From: CAVRJC01 sp963721435
GTDB lineage: Bacteria > Actinomycetota > Acidimicrobiia > IMCC26256 > DASPTH01
DNA length: 64,000 nt
Reading direction: 5' to 3'
Assembly (NCBI GenBank): GCA_963721435.1
Contig: CAVRJC010000004.1
Span: forward strand, 62,001 to 126,000
Both the position numbers and the translations under genes were made by a program. Of the stretch, positions 9,723 through 17,710 are shown one piece after another (position 1 is the first letter of the stretch; every line of letters begins with the position of its first letter). The notes under the pieces are model-generated. The model saw only the letters and a list, made by a program, of their open reading frames with translations. It was not told the origin of the DNA and ran no database searches.

Positions 9723-9749
9723 CGCCCGATCCCCGGGGCACCGGGCGTC
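9721..9749. terminator. 8-bp-stem hairpin at convergent gene ends
   Basis: GACGCCCG and CGGGCGTC form a perfect 8-base-pair stem around a 13-base loop that itself contains CCCCGGGG. It starts inside the plus-strand stop codon and lies 30 bases before the minus-strand stop at 9779. No U tract follows; a bidirectional terminator role is inferred. Confidence 0.5.
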
Positions 9750-9778
9750 GGGGGGTTCCGATCGCCAGGAGTCAGGCG

Positions 9779-10378
9779 TCAGGCGCCGGCGGAGGGCGCC
9801 GCCGGAGCAGTCCCGAACCAGGCTTCGAGGTGGGGCCGGACCTCGGCCAGACGGGGCGCGGCCGCATCCCGGTCGGACACGATGGGGTCCGGGAGTGGCC
9901 ACGCGATCGCGAGCTCGGGATCGTCGAAGGCGACGGTGACGTCGAGGCCCGGCTCGTGCACCGCGTCCATGCGGTAGCAGATGTCTGCGACCTCCGAGAG
10001 CACCTGGAAGCCGTGGACGAGCCCAGGTGGGACCCACACCTGGCGGTGCGCGGCGTCGTCGAGGATCAGCGAGTCGTGCTGGAGGAACGTCGACGACCAC
10101 GGTCGCAGGTCGAGGATCACCTCGAAGACCTGGCCGTACGAGCAGCGCACGAGCTTGCCCTCGCTGAGCGCCCGACGACCGTGCAGGCCTCTGAGCACAC
10201 CGTGGCGCGACCGAGACTGGCTCTCCTCCACGAAGCTGCCGGGGTCGATGCCCGCTGCGGCAAGCGTCGCGGTCGACAGGGTCCGGACGAAGAACCCTCG
10301 ATGATCGCGGAACGGCTCCGGCGTCAGGATGCGCACGTCCTGGATCGACCACGGCTCCACGCGGAACGACGTGGTCAT
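9779..10378 (-). CDS. dTDP-4-dehydrorhamnose 3,5-epimerase-like (RmlC family) protein
   Basis: A 199-residue cupin-fold sugar-nucleotide epimerase. It has the family opening FRDHRGFFVRTLS, the catalytic-region motif GVLRGLHGR, and VWVPPGLVHGFQVLSE, where the metal-free cupin active site lies. The usual residue after RGLH.Q is changed to Arg here (GLHGRR), so the substrate may differ from dTDP-4-keto-6-deoxyglucose. A more conventional RmlC is encoded at 63320-63886, which supports a different role for this copy. The start ATG 10378 overlaps the upstream DUF4910 gene by four bases. The pair probably works on a 4-keto-6-deoxy sugar made from a CDP- or dTDP-sugar (inference). Confidence 0.8.
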   Translation of the reverse strand: MTTSFRVEPWSIQDVRILTPEPFRDHRGFFVRTLSTATLAAAGIDPGSFVEESQSRSRHGVLRGLHGRRALSEGKLVRCSYGQVFEVILDLRPWSSTFLQHDSLILDDAAHRQVWVPPGLVHGFQVLSEVADICYRMDAVHEPGLDVTVAFDDPELAIAWPLPDPIVSDRDAAAPRLAEVRPHLEAWFGTAPAAPSAGA

Positions 10379-11679
10379 GCAGGGTCCTCGATGAGCGCGA
10401 GGAGGTCGTGGGCCACGAGCGCGTCGGCGGCCTGCCGGACCGACGCGAAGGGGAGACCGGCCCGGTCGGCGATCTCGAGGAGGTCGTGGGCGCCGTCCGA
10501 GAGGTTGAGCACCCACAGCATGGCCATCTCGACCGAGCGGCTGTCGACCGCGCCGCCGACCGCGCGGTACAACCCGCGCCGCCCGAGCTGCGGCTCGCAG
10601 TCGGGTTGCAGGTTGCGAAAGCGCCCGTTGCCCTCGAGCACGTCCAGCGTGGACGCGATCGTCTCGAGCGACTGCTCGAGCTGCGCCGCGCTGACGAAGT
10701 CGAGATCGTCGGCCGAGGTGTGGTACTCGGGGTGCTCGCCGTGCACCGACCGGCTCAACCGCCCGAACGGCAGGTTGAACCCCGGAGAGCAGAACTGCCT
10801 CTCGTCGTAGCCGTAGGGGGTGAAGTCGACGATGCGATGTTCGGGATCCGTGCGCAGCACGTGCGCCATCGCGCGATCGATGTCGGCGCCGCCGCGTCGG
10901 CTCCGCTTGTACGTGAACGGAGCGCGGTCACCGACCCCGGCGACGACCAGGCCGTGCCGGATGTGGCGAACCGTCTCCTCGTGCTGCGACAGCCACACGA
11001 TCGACCCGATGGTCCCGGGTATGAACAGCATCCGGTACGAGAAGCGCAGGTCGCGGCCCGCGAGCGCCCGCGCGAGATGGGTCACCACCGCGATCCCCGA
11101 CAGGTTGTCGTTGGCGAGCGAGGGATGGCACACGTGACATGTGATGACGACTTCGTCGGAGCTCGATCCCGGGATGACGCACTCCGCGTAGGTGAGCGCG
11201 CCCGGCTGGAGCGTCGAGTCGATCACCGCCCGGTAGGTGCCGTCGGACAGCGCGTTGCGCTCGTCGTCCGACATGCAGAAGCCCCAGCCTTCGTCGTAGT
11301 AGGAGGTGCGGTAGGGGACCAGCGCGGGCCGATCGGGCATCGTGAACAGGTGGTCGCCGAGCTCGTCGAGCGTGAGCACCTCGTCGACGGGGACGCTGTA
11401 GCTCATCACGTGCAGGTTCGATCGATTGAAGTCGACGACCCGGCGGCCCGCCGCGTCGAGGACGTACGCATCACGAATGTTCCACTCGAGGGGCACGATC
11501 CAGTCGAAGGCCTGGGTACCCGACGGCACCTCGGTCCGGGTCAGGGGGATCTCCTTCCCGATCACGTCCAGGGTGGCGCGGACGCCGTCGCCCGTGATGC
11601 TGCGACAGATCGGGTAGAGCTCCCGGCAGAGGTCGTACATGCCGGGCCCGAGGCCCGCTACCGAGTCGCGCAGTGTCAC
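10375..11679 (-). CDS. DUF4910 family M28-like aminopeptidase-fold protein
   Basis: This 434-residue protein has the DUF4910 architecture: a helical N-terminus (MYDLCRELYPICRSITGDG), an M28 peptidase-like core and a C-terminal winged-helix-like segment (residues 360-430). Candidate zinc ligands are all present: CHVCHPSLANDNLSG, YDERQF and EYHTSADD. DUF4910 genes are often found among sugar-nucleotide genes, and the actual reaction on glycans is not established. The start is GTG 11679, with a CATAAT box six bases before it, so it is probably the first gene of a two-gene unit with the RmlC-like gene. A hydrolase or amidase acting on an acylamino sugar is one possibility (inference). Confidence 0.85.
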   Translation of the reverse strand: MTLRDSVAGLGPGMYDLCRELYPICRSITGDGVRATLDVIGKEIPLTRTEVPSGTQAFDWIVPLEWNIRDAYVLDAAGRRVVDFNRSNLHVMSYSVPVDEVLTLDELGDHLFTMPDRPALVPYRTSYYDEGWGFCMSDDERNALSDGTYRAVIDSTLQPGALTYAECVIPGSSSDEVVITCHVCHPSLANDNLSGIAVVTHLARALAGRDLRFSYRMLFIPGTIGSIVWLSQHEETVRHIRHGLVVAGVGDRAPFTYKRSRRGGADIDRAMAHVLRTDPEHRIVDFTPYGYDERQFCSPGFNLPFGRLSRSVHGEHPEYHTSADDLDFVSAAQLEQSLETIASTLDVLEGNGRFRNLQPDCEPQLGRRGLYRAVGGAVDSRSVEMAMLWVLNLSDGAHDLLEIADRAGLPFASVRQAADALVAHDLLALIEDPA

Positions 11680-11685
11680 CCAGGT

Positions 11686-11691
11686 ATTATG
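11686..11691 (-). promoter_or_regulatory. CATAAT -10 box upstream of DUF4910 gene
   Basis: On the minus strand CATAAT lies six bases before the GTG at 11679, the spacing expected for a leaderless transcript. The overlapping plus-strand TATTAT (11685-11690) could serve the divergent gene at 11757. No convincing -35 box is visible on either strand. Confidence 0.4.
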
Positions 11692-11756
11692 ACCGTCCGG
11701 ATTCGGGGCCTCGCGAACAGCTCCAGGCAGCCTTCGAGTCGTCCGATGCAGAAGGC

Positions 11757-12500
11757 ATGCCCATGCGATTCGTCTGTCCGACCATGCATGCCGAGCATCT
11801 GCACCTGGAGCCCGTGTGGGCGGCGACGCGCGCCACGCTCGAGAAGTCGCGCCTCCGCTGGACGATGTTCGTCGATCCGTTGCTGCCCCGCATCGAGGGC
11901 TTCGACCTCGCGCCCGTCCTCACCTGGATCGCCGACCACGGGCACGAGGTCGCGATGCACACGCACCACCACAAGCTCGTGGGGGACCCGGGAAGCACGA
12001 CGGGATTCGTCCTGGGCGAACAGCTCTCCGAGGCCGACATCCACCGATGCCTCCAGGAGAACTTCGACTACTTCGTCGAGCGTGGCCACGAGCCCAAGGG
12101 CTTCGTCTCCGGGAGCTGGCTCGTGCTCGACGAGATCTACGAGTGGTTGGCTGCACACGGATTCGACTACGACAGCACGCTGCGCACTTACGCCGCGGCG
12201 GGCCCGTGGTCGCAATTCGTCGACGACGTCCCGTGCCCAACCGCGCGCCGGGTCAACGGTCTCTTGGAGCTCCCGACGACGGCACCGATCACCGCGCAAC
12301 TCAAGGCGACGATCCTCCGATCCCAGCGGTCGCTCGCCCTCGGAGACATCGTGTACGACCTCTACTACCTGCACGACTACGACCTCGTGAAGGCGCACAA
12401 GCGAATGGCCGTTCGTCTCCTCGATCGGCTGGTGCCCGACAGCACGGCGGCCACGGTGTCGGAGCTCGCGCAGGGGGTGGCGGCGCTTGTCCCACGCTGA
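11757..12500 (+). CDS. Polysaccharide deacetylase-like (NodB-fold) protein
   Basis: A 247-residue protein with NodB-type features. FVCPTMHAEHLH and WTMFVDPLLPR replace the first beta-strand and the TFDDG motif, and HGHEVAMHTHHHKLVG matches the second metal-binding motif HSxxH. The usual catalytic DD pair of motif 1 is not clear, so the activity is uncertain. The start at 11757 (MPMRFVCP) fits the fold, although the frame stays open 28 codons further upstream. It overlaps the following glycosyltransferase by 14 bases, which makes it the first gene of a five-gene glycan operon ending at 16902. Deacetylation of a GlcNAc-like residue is the most likely activity if it is active. Confidence 0.7.
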   Translation: MPMRFVCPTMHAEHLHLEPVWAATRATLEKSRLRWTMFVDPLLPRIEGFDLAPVLTWIADHGHEVAMHTHHHKLVGDPGSTTGFVLGEQLSEADIHRCLQENFDYFVERGHEPKGFVSGSWLVLDEIYEWLAAHGFDYDSTLRTYAAAGPWSQFVDDVPCPTARRVNGLLELPTTAPITAQLKATILRSQRSLALGDIVYDLYYLHDYDLVKAHKRMAVRLLDRLVPDSTAATVSELAQGVAALVPR

Positions 12501-13631
12501 CCCGCTCGTGCCGAGCACGAGCCGACTGCCGCTTGCGGGTGTCACCGTCACCCAGGTCGGTCACTTCGACCCCGAGTACTCGCGGAATCGGATCATGCGC
12601 AAGGCGCTCGAGCGCGCCGGCGCGAGCGTGAGGGTGCTCAGCGACCAGCGGTCGTTCGCCGGCCGCACGCCCCCTCTGTTGCGAGCGTCGCTCGGTGAGC
12701 CGACCGACGCGTTCCTGGTCGGGTTCCCCGGGCACGCCGACGTCGGATTGGCGCGTCTTGCCGGCACCGCGCGGAGGGCACCGATCGTGTTCGACGCATT
12801 CGTCTCGTTGTACGAGTCGGCGGTCGAGGATCGCCAAAACGTCGCGCCGGGCTCGCTGGCGGCGATTCCGCTATGCCCTCGAAGACCGGCTGGCGTCGGC
12901 GCTGGCCACGCGGGTCGTGCTCGACACCGACACCCACGCCCGCTACTTCGCCGAGACGGTTCGGCGTGTCGGCCGCGAAAGCTCCGCCGCGTCTGGGTCG
13001 GAGCCGACGACGACGTGATGCGCCCGGGAGGCCGTCCCGACGACTCGCAGGTTCCGGGTGTTCGTCTACGCGAGCTTCATCCCGCTGCACGGGCTCGAGC
13101 ACGTCGTCGGCGCGGCGCATCTGCTCGAGCAGCGCGGCGAAGACGTGTTGTTCACGGTGGTCGGCGCCGGCGACGACGCGCCGCGTGTCCACCGGCTCGC
13201 CGCGCGAGCTCGGGCGTCGGCAACGTCGACTTCGTGGGTTGGCAGCCCTACGAGACGCTGCCGGCGCTCATGAGCGCGCACCATGTGTGCCTCGGCATCT
13301 TCGGCACCTCGCCCAAGGTGGGTCGGGTGATCCCGAACAAGCTGTTCGACGCGTTGGCCGTGGCACGCGCGGTGATCACCGCCGACACGCCAGCCGTACG
13401 GGAGGTCCTCACGCACGGACGCGATGTCTGGCTCTGCGCCGCGGGTTCGTCCGAAGCACTCGCCGAATCCATCGTCGCGCTGCGCGACGATCGCGCGCGA
13501 CGCGCGATGCGATCGCCGGCACCGGGCACGAGCTCTTCCACGAGAAGTTCTCGATCGACGCGCTCTCGCACGATGTCGCCGCGCTGATGCTCGACGCAGT
13601 CGGCGCCGACCCGACGACGGGGAGCTCGTGA
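12487..13631 (+). CDS. Glycosyltransferase, GT4-like GT-B fold (several frameshifts)
   Basis: Fragments in three frames together give a GT-B glycosyltransferase of about 380 residues. The N-terminal acceptor domain begins with GVTVTQVGHFDPEYSRNRI. The central part holds LATRVVLDTDTHARYFAE and FVYASFIPLHGLEHVVGA, and the donor domain contains GWQPYETLPALMSAHHVCLG and PNKLFDALAVARAVITADTPA. Shifts fall near 12880, 13020, 13210 and 13505. The start is TTG 12487 or, equally possible, GTG 12508. The stop overlaps the next start. The gene is either a pseudogene or, more likely, functional with sequencing errors, because each fragment keeps full conservation. It should build the local surface glycan. 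Confidence 0.75.
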
Positions 13632-14722
13632 TGGCTGCGGGTGACCAGCTGCGATACGTGGCCTTCTACCTGCCGCAGTTCCATCCCATTCGCGAGAACG
13701 ACGAGTGGTGGGGTCCCGGGTTCACCGAGTGGCGGAACGTGGCCCGCGCCGACCCGCTGTTCCGAGGTCACGAGCAGCCGCACATCCCCGGTGACCTCGG
13801 CTTCTACGACCTGCGTCTCGCGGAGACGCGTGTCGCGCAGGCAGCCCTCGCCGCTCGCTACGGGATCGACGCGTTCTGCTACTTCCACTACTGGTTCGAC
13901 GGCCGCCGGCTGCTCGAGCGGCCGTTCGACGAGGTGCTGCGGTCGGGCGAGCCTCCGCACCCGTTCCTGCTCTGCTGGGCGAACGAGAACTGGACCCGGG
14001 TGTGGGACGGGAAGTCGGCCGAGATGCTGATGCAGCAGTCGTACTCGCACGAGGACGACCTCCGTCACGTGCGCGCGCTGGCGGAGACGTTCGCCGATCC
14101 GCGCTATGTCCGCATCGACGGGCGACCGGTGTTCCTCGTGTACCGGCCTCTCGCACCTGCCGGAGCCGGCTCGCTTCGCCGACACGTGGCGAACGGAAGC
14201 GGCGCGACTGGGCGTGGGCGACCTCTATCTCTGTGGCGTCAACGGCGGGCGCGATCAGGTCATCGACCCCGAGGCGCTCGGCCTCGACGCGGTCGTCGCG
14301 TTCGCCCCCTTCTACGGCCTCGCGACGCGCAAGCCGTGGCAGTCGGCCCTGGCGGGTCGCGCGCCGCGTCGTGCGTCCGAACGGCCTGTACCGACAGAAC
14401 CGGATCTACGACTACGCGACCGTCGTCGCCGACAATCTCGCCGTGCCCGCGCCGGATCACAAGCTCTTCCCGTGCGTTTCGCCCGGGCTTCGACAACTCT
14501 CCGCGCCGTGCGAACGGTGGGGCCACCATCATCACGGGGTCGTCGCCGGAGGTCTACGAGCACTGGTTGCGGGAGGTCACGCGCCGGTTCGAGCCGTACT
14601 CGCCGGAGGAGAACCTCGTGTTCGTCAACGCCTGGAACGAATGGGCGGAAGGCAACCACCTGGAACCGTCACGAGCGTTCGGTCACGGCTATCTCGAAGC
14701 GCACCAGCGAGCGCGCACGTGA
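13631..14722 (+). CDS. WbsX-family glycan protein (GH99-like domain), copy 1 (frameshifted)
   Basis: WbsX proteins are about 350-residue TIM-barrel proteins related to GH99 enzymes and found in O-antigen and rhamnan loci. Family blocks are AFYLPQFHPIRENDEWWGPG, FTEWRNVARADPLFRGH, CYFHYWFDGRRLLERP and VNAWNEWAEGNHLEP. The section between about 14165 and 14500 is split over other frames (shifts near 14165, 14365 and 14490). The intact ends imply a recent or artefactual disruption. The gene is followed, with a 4-base GTGA overlap, by a second member of the same family with the same block order. A glycosyltransferase or endo-glycosidase role in chain assembly is suggested for the family, but the reaction is not established. 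Confidence 0.85.
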   Translation: MAAGDQLRYVAFYLPQFHPIRENDEWWGPGFTEWRNVARADPLFRGHEQPHIPGDLGFYDLRLAETRVAQAALAARYGIDAFCYFHYWFDGRRLLERPFDEVLRSGEPPHPFLLCWANENWTRVWDGKSAEMLMQQSYSHEDDLRHVRALAETFADPRYVRIDGRPVFLVYRPLAPAGAGSLRRHVANGSGATGRGRPLSLWRQRRARSGHRPRGARPRRGRRVRPLLRPRDAQAVAVGPGGSRAASCVRTACTDRTGSTTTRPSSPTISPCPRRITSSSRAFRPGFDNSPRRANGGATIITGSSPEVYEHWLREVTRRFEPYSPEENLVFVNAWNEWAEGNHLEPSRAFGHGYLEAHQRART

Positions 14723-15861
14723 GCGACGAACGCGCTCCTGCCGCCGACGGCCCGCCTGCTGCGACGAAGGCCGCGCGCGCGATCGCCCTGTACCTGCCGC
14801 AGTTCCATCCGGTGCCGGAGAACGACGAGTGGTGGGGGCCCGGCTTCAGCGAATGGACGAACGTTGCTCGCGCACGGCCGCTCTACCCGGGCCATCACCA
14901 GCCTCGCATCCCTGCCGACCTTGGCTTCTACGACCTTCGGGTCCCGGAGGTGCGGGCGGCCCAGGCGGCGCTCGCGGCGCGTCACGGCATCGAGGGGTTC
15001 TGCTACTGGCACTACTGGTTCGCGGGGCGGCGGATGCTCGACCGACCCTTCCGGGAGGTCCTCGAGAGCGGCGAGCCGCAGTTCGGCTTCTGCCTGGCCT
15101 GGGCGAACCAGTCGTGGACCACGATCTGGACCGGCGACAAGCGCACGGTGCTCATCCCGCAGACGTACCCGGGTCCGGAGGACAACGAGCAGCACTTCTA
15201 CGCCGTCCTCGCCGCGCTGCGCGACCCTCGCTACCTTCGCGTCGACGGCCGCCCGGTGTTCGTCGTCTACCGGCCGAACGAGCTCCCCGACGCTTCGGCG
15301 TTCGCCGACCAGTGGCGGCGGCTCGCCGAGAAGGAAGGCCTCCCGGGCCTGTACCTGATCGGCGAGCAGAAGTCGGGCTGGCGGGCCGCGTCGAGTGGGT
15401 TCGACGCCGACACGTTGCCCGGGATCTACGACGTCGCGCCCCGGCCCCGGCTTCCGGGCCGGCTGGGTGCGCTCGTCGATCGGCTGCCACGCCGGCGACC
15501 GAACATCGCCCGCTACGAGGATCTCGCGCGACGCCCGCGTCCTCCCAGCCGGCTCCCGTACCCGGAGCTCCCGGTCGTGGTGTCGAACTGGGACAACACC
15601 CCACGCTCGGGCCGGCGGGGTCTCGTGCTCGAGGGATCCACGCCCGAGCGGTTCGGGGAATCCGTGCGCGACGCGGTGCGTGCCGTCCAAGACCTGCCCG
15701 CGGAGCAACGCATCGTCGTCGTGAAGTCGTGGAACGAGTGGGCCGAGGGCAACTACATCGAGCCCGATCTCGAGCACGGGCACGGATACCTCGAAGCGCT
15801 CGCAGACGCGCTGGCATCGGAGATTCCCGCGAGCTCGCCGGAGCCCGCGTACGAGCGATGA
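14719..15861 (+). CDS. WbsX-family glycan protein (GH99-like domain), copy 2
   Basis: The second, intact WbsX paralogue has 380 residues. It begins at GTG 14719 inside the stop of copy 1. It repeats the block order of copy 1: ALYLPQFHPVPENDEWWGPG, FSEWTNVARARPLYPGH, CYWHYWFAGRRMLDRP, FCLAWANQSWTTIW, VVVSNWDNTPRSGRRG and VVKSWNEWAEGNYIEP. The conserved Glu and Asp residues of the GH99-like fold are retained. Its ATG-overlapping neighbour (15858) is a glycosyltransferase, so it belongs to the same operon. The two copies may act on successive linkages of one repeat unit (inference). No signal peptide is present, so the action is cytoplasmic. Confidence 0.88.
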   Translation: MSDERAPAADGPPAATKAARAIALYLPQFHPVPENDEWWGPGFSEWTNVARARPLYPGHHQPRIPADLGFYDLRVPEVRAAQAALAARHGIEGFCYWHYWFAGRRMLDRPFREVLESGEPQFGFCLAWANQSWTTIWTGDKRTVLIPQTYPGPEDNEQHFYAVLAALRDPRYLRVDGRPVFVVYRPNELPDASAFADQWRRLAEKEGLPGLYLIGEQKSGWRAASSGFDADTLPGIYDVAPRPRLPGRLGALVDRLPRRRPNIARYEDLARRPRPPSRLPYPELPVVVSNWDNTPRSGRRGLVLEGSTPERFGESVRDAVRAVQDLPAEQRIVVVKSWNEWAEGNYIEPDLEHGHGYLEALADALASEIPASSPEPAYER

Positions 15862-16902
15862 CGATCTACTACGTGGCGCCCGACCTCGCACGCCCCAGTG
15901 GTGGGGTGCGTACGATCTATCGCCACGTCGACGCGCTCAACCGCCTCGGCCTCGACGCCGCGGTGGTGCACGTGACACGCGATTTCCGCTGCGCGTGGTT
16001 CGAGAACCGGACCACAGTGGTCCATCCGCCGCTGTCCCTGTCGTTCTCCGACACGCTGGTCGTGCCCGAGGACTACGCACCCGGGCTCGACCAGCTCGTG
16101 CCGGGTGTGCCCAAGGTCGTGTTCAACCAGAACGCCTACCGGACCTTCAACGGGTTCCGTGACCCGCGCCACACGAGTTACACCGACTGCCCCGACCTCC
16201 TCGGCGTCATGGTGGTGTCGCAGGACAGCCGGCGGTACCTGGAGCACTGTTTCCCCGAGCTGCGCGTGGCGCAGGTGCGGCACACGATCGACCCTGCCGT
16301 GTTCCATCTCGACCCGCGCGGGCCCGCGCGCGCAGGTGGCGGTGGTACCCACGAAGCGCCCGCACGACGTGACACAGCTGCTGGCGGTGTTGGAGGCACG
16401 AGACGCGCTCCGCGGTTGGGACGTGGTCCGGATCGAGCGCATGAGCGAGGCGGAGGTCGCCGCGGCGTTGCGCACGTCGTACCTGTTCCTGAGCATGAAC
16501 CGGGCCGACGGGTTCGGGCTCCCACCGGCGGAGGCGATCGCTTCCGGATGCCGGGTGATCGGGTTCCACGGCATGGGCGGGCGCGAGTTCTTTCGTGCGC
16601 CCTACGCCACGGCCATCGACGACGGCGACGTGATCGGGTTCGCGACCGCCGTCGAGCGTGCGCTCGCGTCGGCGGATCTCGCCGACGCAACGATCGCGAC
16701 CGAGGGCTCGGCTTGGATCACCGACCGGTACTCGGCCGCCGCCCAGGCCTCCGACCTCGCCACCGCCTTTGCCGCGCTGCAACCGGCCGCAGGGCGAGTG
16801 GGCAGCGCGACGCTCACGGCCGGCGCGTTGCCCCGTAGGCGGTTCCCCGTCTTCACCCGCTGGGAGGACCGCGTTCGACGCTGGCTCGGCGCGCGGCGCT
16901 AG
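15858..16902 (+). CDS. Glycosyltransferase family 4-like protein (frameshifted)
   Basis: About 347 residues after joining two frames near base 16325, in a run of alternating G and C (cgcgcgggcccgcgcgcgc) where an indel is easily made. The acceptor domain starts YYVAPDLARPSGGVRTIYRH, with the glycine-rich loop usual in GT4 enzymes. The donor domain has VVPTKRPHDVTQLLAVLE and MNRADGFGLPPAEAIASGC, which includes the conserved E-x7-E region, then HGMGGREFF. The start ATG overlaps the WbsX stop (ATGA). This is the last gene of the plus-strand glycan operon. Donor sugar and linkage cannot be read from the sequence. Confidence 0.85.
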
Positions 16903-16939
16903 CCGCCCGCCGACCCGCCCGGCCGGGTTGCGCTCCGCC

Positions 16940-17710
16940 TCACTCCCAGATGCACCACGGTCGGTCGCCGTTCTGGTACATCTCCTCGAGGACCTGCTTG
17001 TCCTTGATGGTGTCCATGGTCGTCCAGAAGCCGTCGTGCCGGTGCGCCGCGAGCTTGCGCTTCGCCGTCAGGCGCTCGAAGGGCTCGAGCACCAGCTCCT
17101 CACCTTCGCCGATGTAGTCGAAGATCTCCCGGCCGAGCACGAAGTACCCGCCGTTGATGTACATGTCGGAGTTGTGGACGTCGCGCATGCCGACGACCAT
17201 GCCGGCGTCGTCGGCTTCGATGAGATGAAACGTGTAGTGGGGCTGGACCGCCAGCATCTGCGCGATCACGTCACGCTCGTAGAACTCGTCGATCAGGGTC
17301 GGGAGGTGGACGTCGCTCAACACGTCTGCATAGTTCGCGAGGAAGACGTCGTCGTCGATGTAGTTCTCGACGGCCTTGAGCCGCTGCCCGACGTTCGCCT
17401 TCAGGCCCGTGTCGACGAAGGAGATCCGCCAGTCGCCCATGTCGGAGCCGAGGAGCGTGACTTCCTTCCCGCCCTTCTCGAGGACGAAATCGTTGCTCAA
17501 CGCCTCGTTGTACGAAAGGAAGTACTCCTTGATGGCCTGCGCCCTGTACCCGAGGCACAGGATGAAGTCGTTGTGGCCGAAATGCGCGTAGTAGCGCATC
17601 ACGTGCCAGAGGAGGGGTCGATTGCCGAGCGGCATCATCGGTTTGGGGATCTGCTCTTCGTGCTCACGGAGCCGCAGTCCCATGCCACCGCAGAAGATCA
17701 CGACCTTCAT
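16940..17710 (-). CDS. rfbF: Glucose-1-phosphate cytidylyltransferase
   Basis: Makes CDP-glucose from CTP and glucose 1-phosphate, the entry to CDP-3,6-dideoxyhexoses and related sugars. The 256 residues open with the nucleotidyltransferase signature GGMGLRLREHEEQIPKPM, followed by the cytidylyltransferase-specific PLLWHVMRYYAHFGHNDFI. NGGYFVLGREIFDYI and HDGFWTTMDTIKDKQ near the end complete the family pattern. The usual GxGTR of the loop reads GMGLR, a mild change. It starts at ATG 17710, overlapping the stop of the FAD enzyme gene upstream. No CDP-glucose 4,6-dehydratase of the standard kind is next to it; the SDR protein encoded at 19514-20549 may take a later step. Confidence 0.92.
   Translation of the reverse strand: MKVVIFCGGMGLRLREHEEQIPKPMMPLGNRPLLWHVMRYYAHFGHNDFILCLGYRAQAIKEYFLSYNEALSNDFVLEKGGKEVTLLGSDMGDWRISFVDTGLKANVGQRLKAVENYIDDDVFLANYADVLSDVHLPTLIDEFYERDVIAQMLAVQPHYTFHLIEADDAGMVVGMRDVHNSDMYINGGYFVLGREIFDYIGEGEELVLEPFERLTAKRKLAAHRHDGFWTTMDTIKDKQVLEEMYQNGDRPWCIWE

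Noticed and set aside
7887..10352. Very long minus-strand open frame across the permease, the FemAB-like gene and the RmlC-like gene
   Set aside because: It conflicts with three genes that have clear domain motifs, and its product has no consistent composition or motif.
16911..16928. Small hairpin ACCCG-N6-CGGGT between convergent genes
   Set aside because: A 5-base stem in GC-rich DNA is expected by chance, and no U tract or extension is present.
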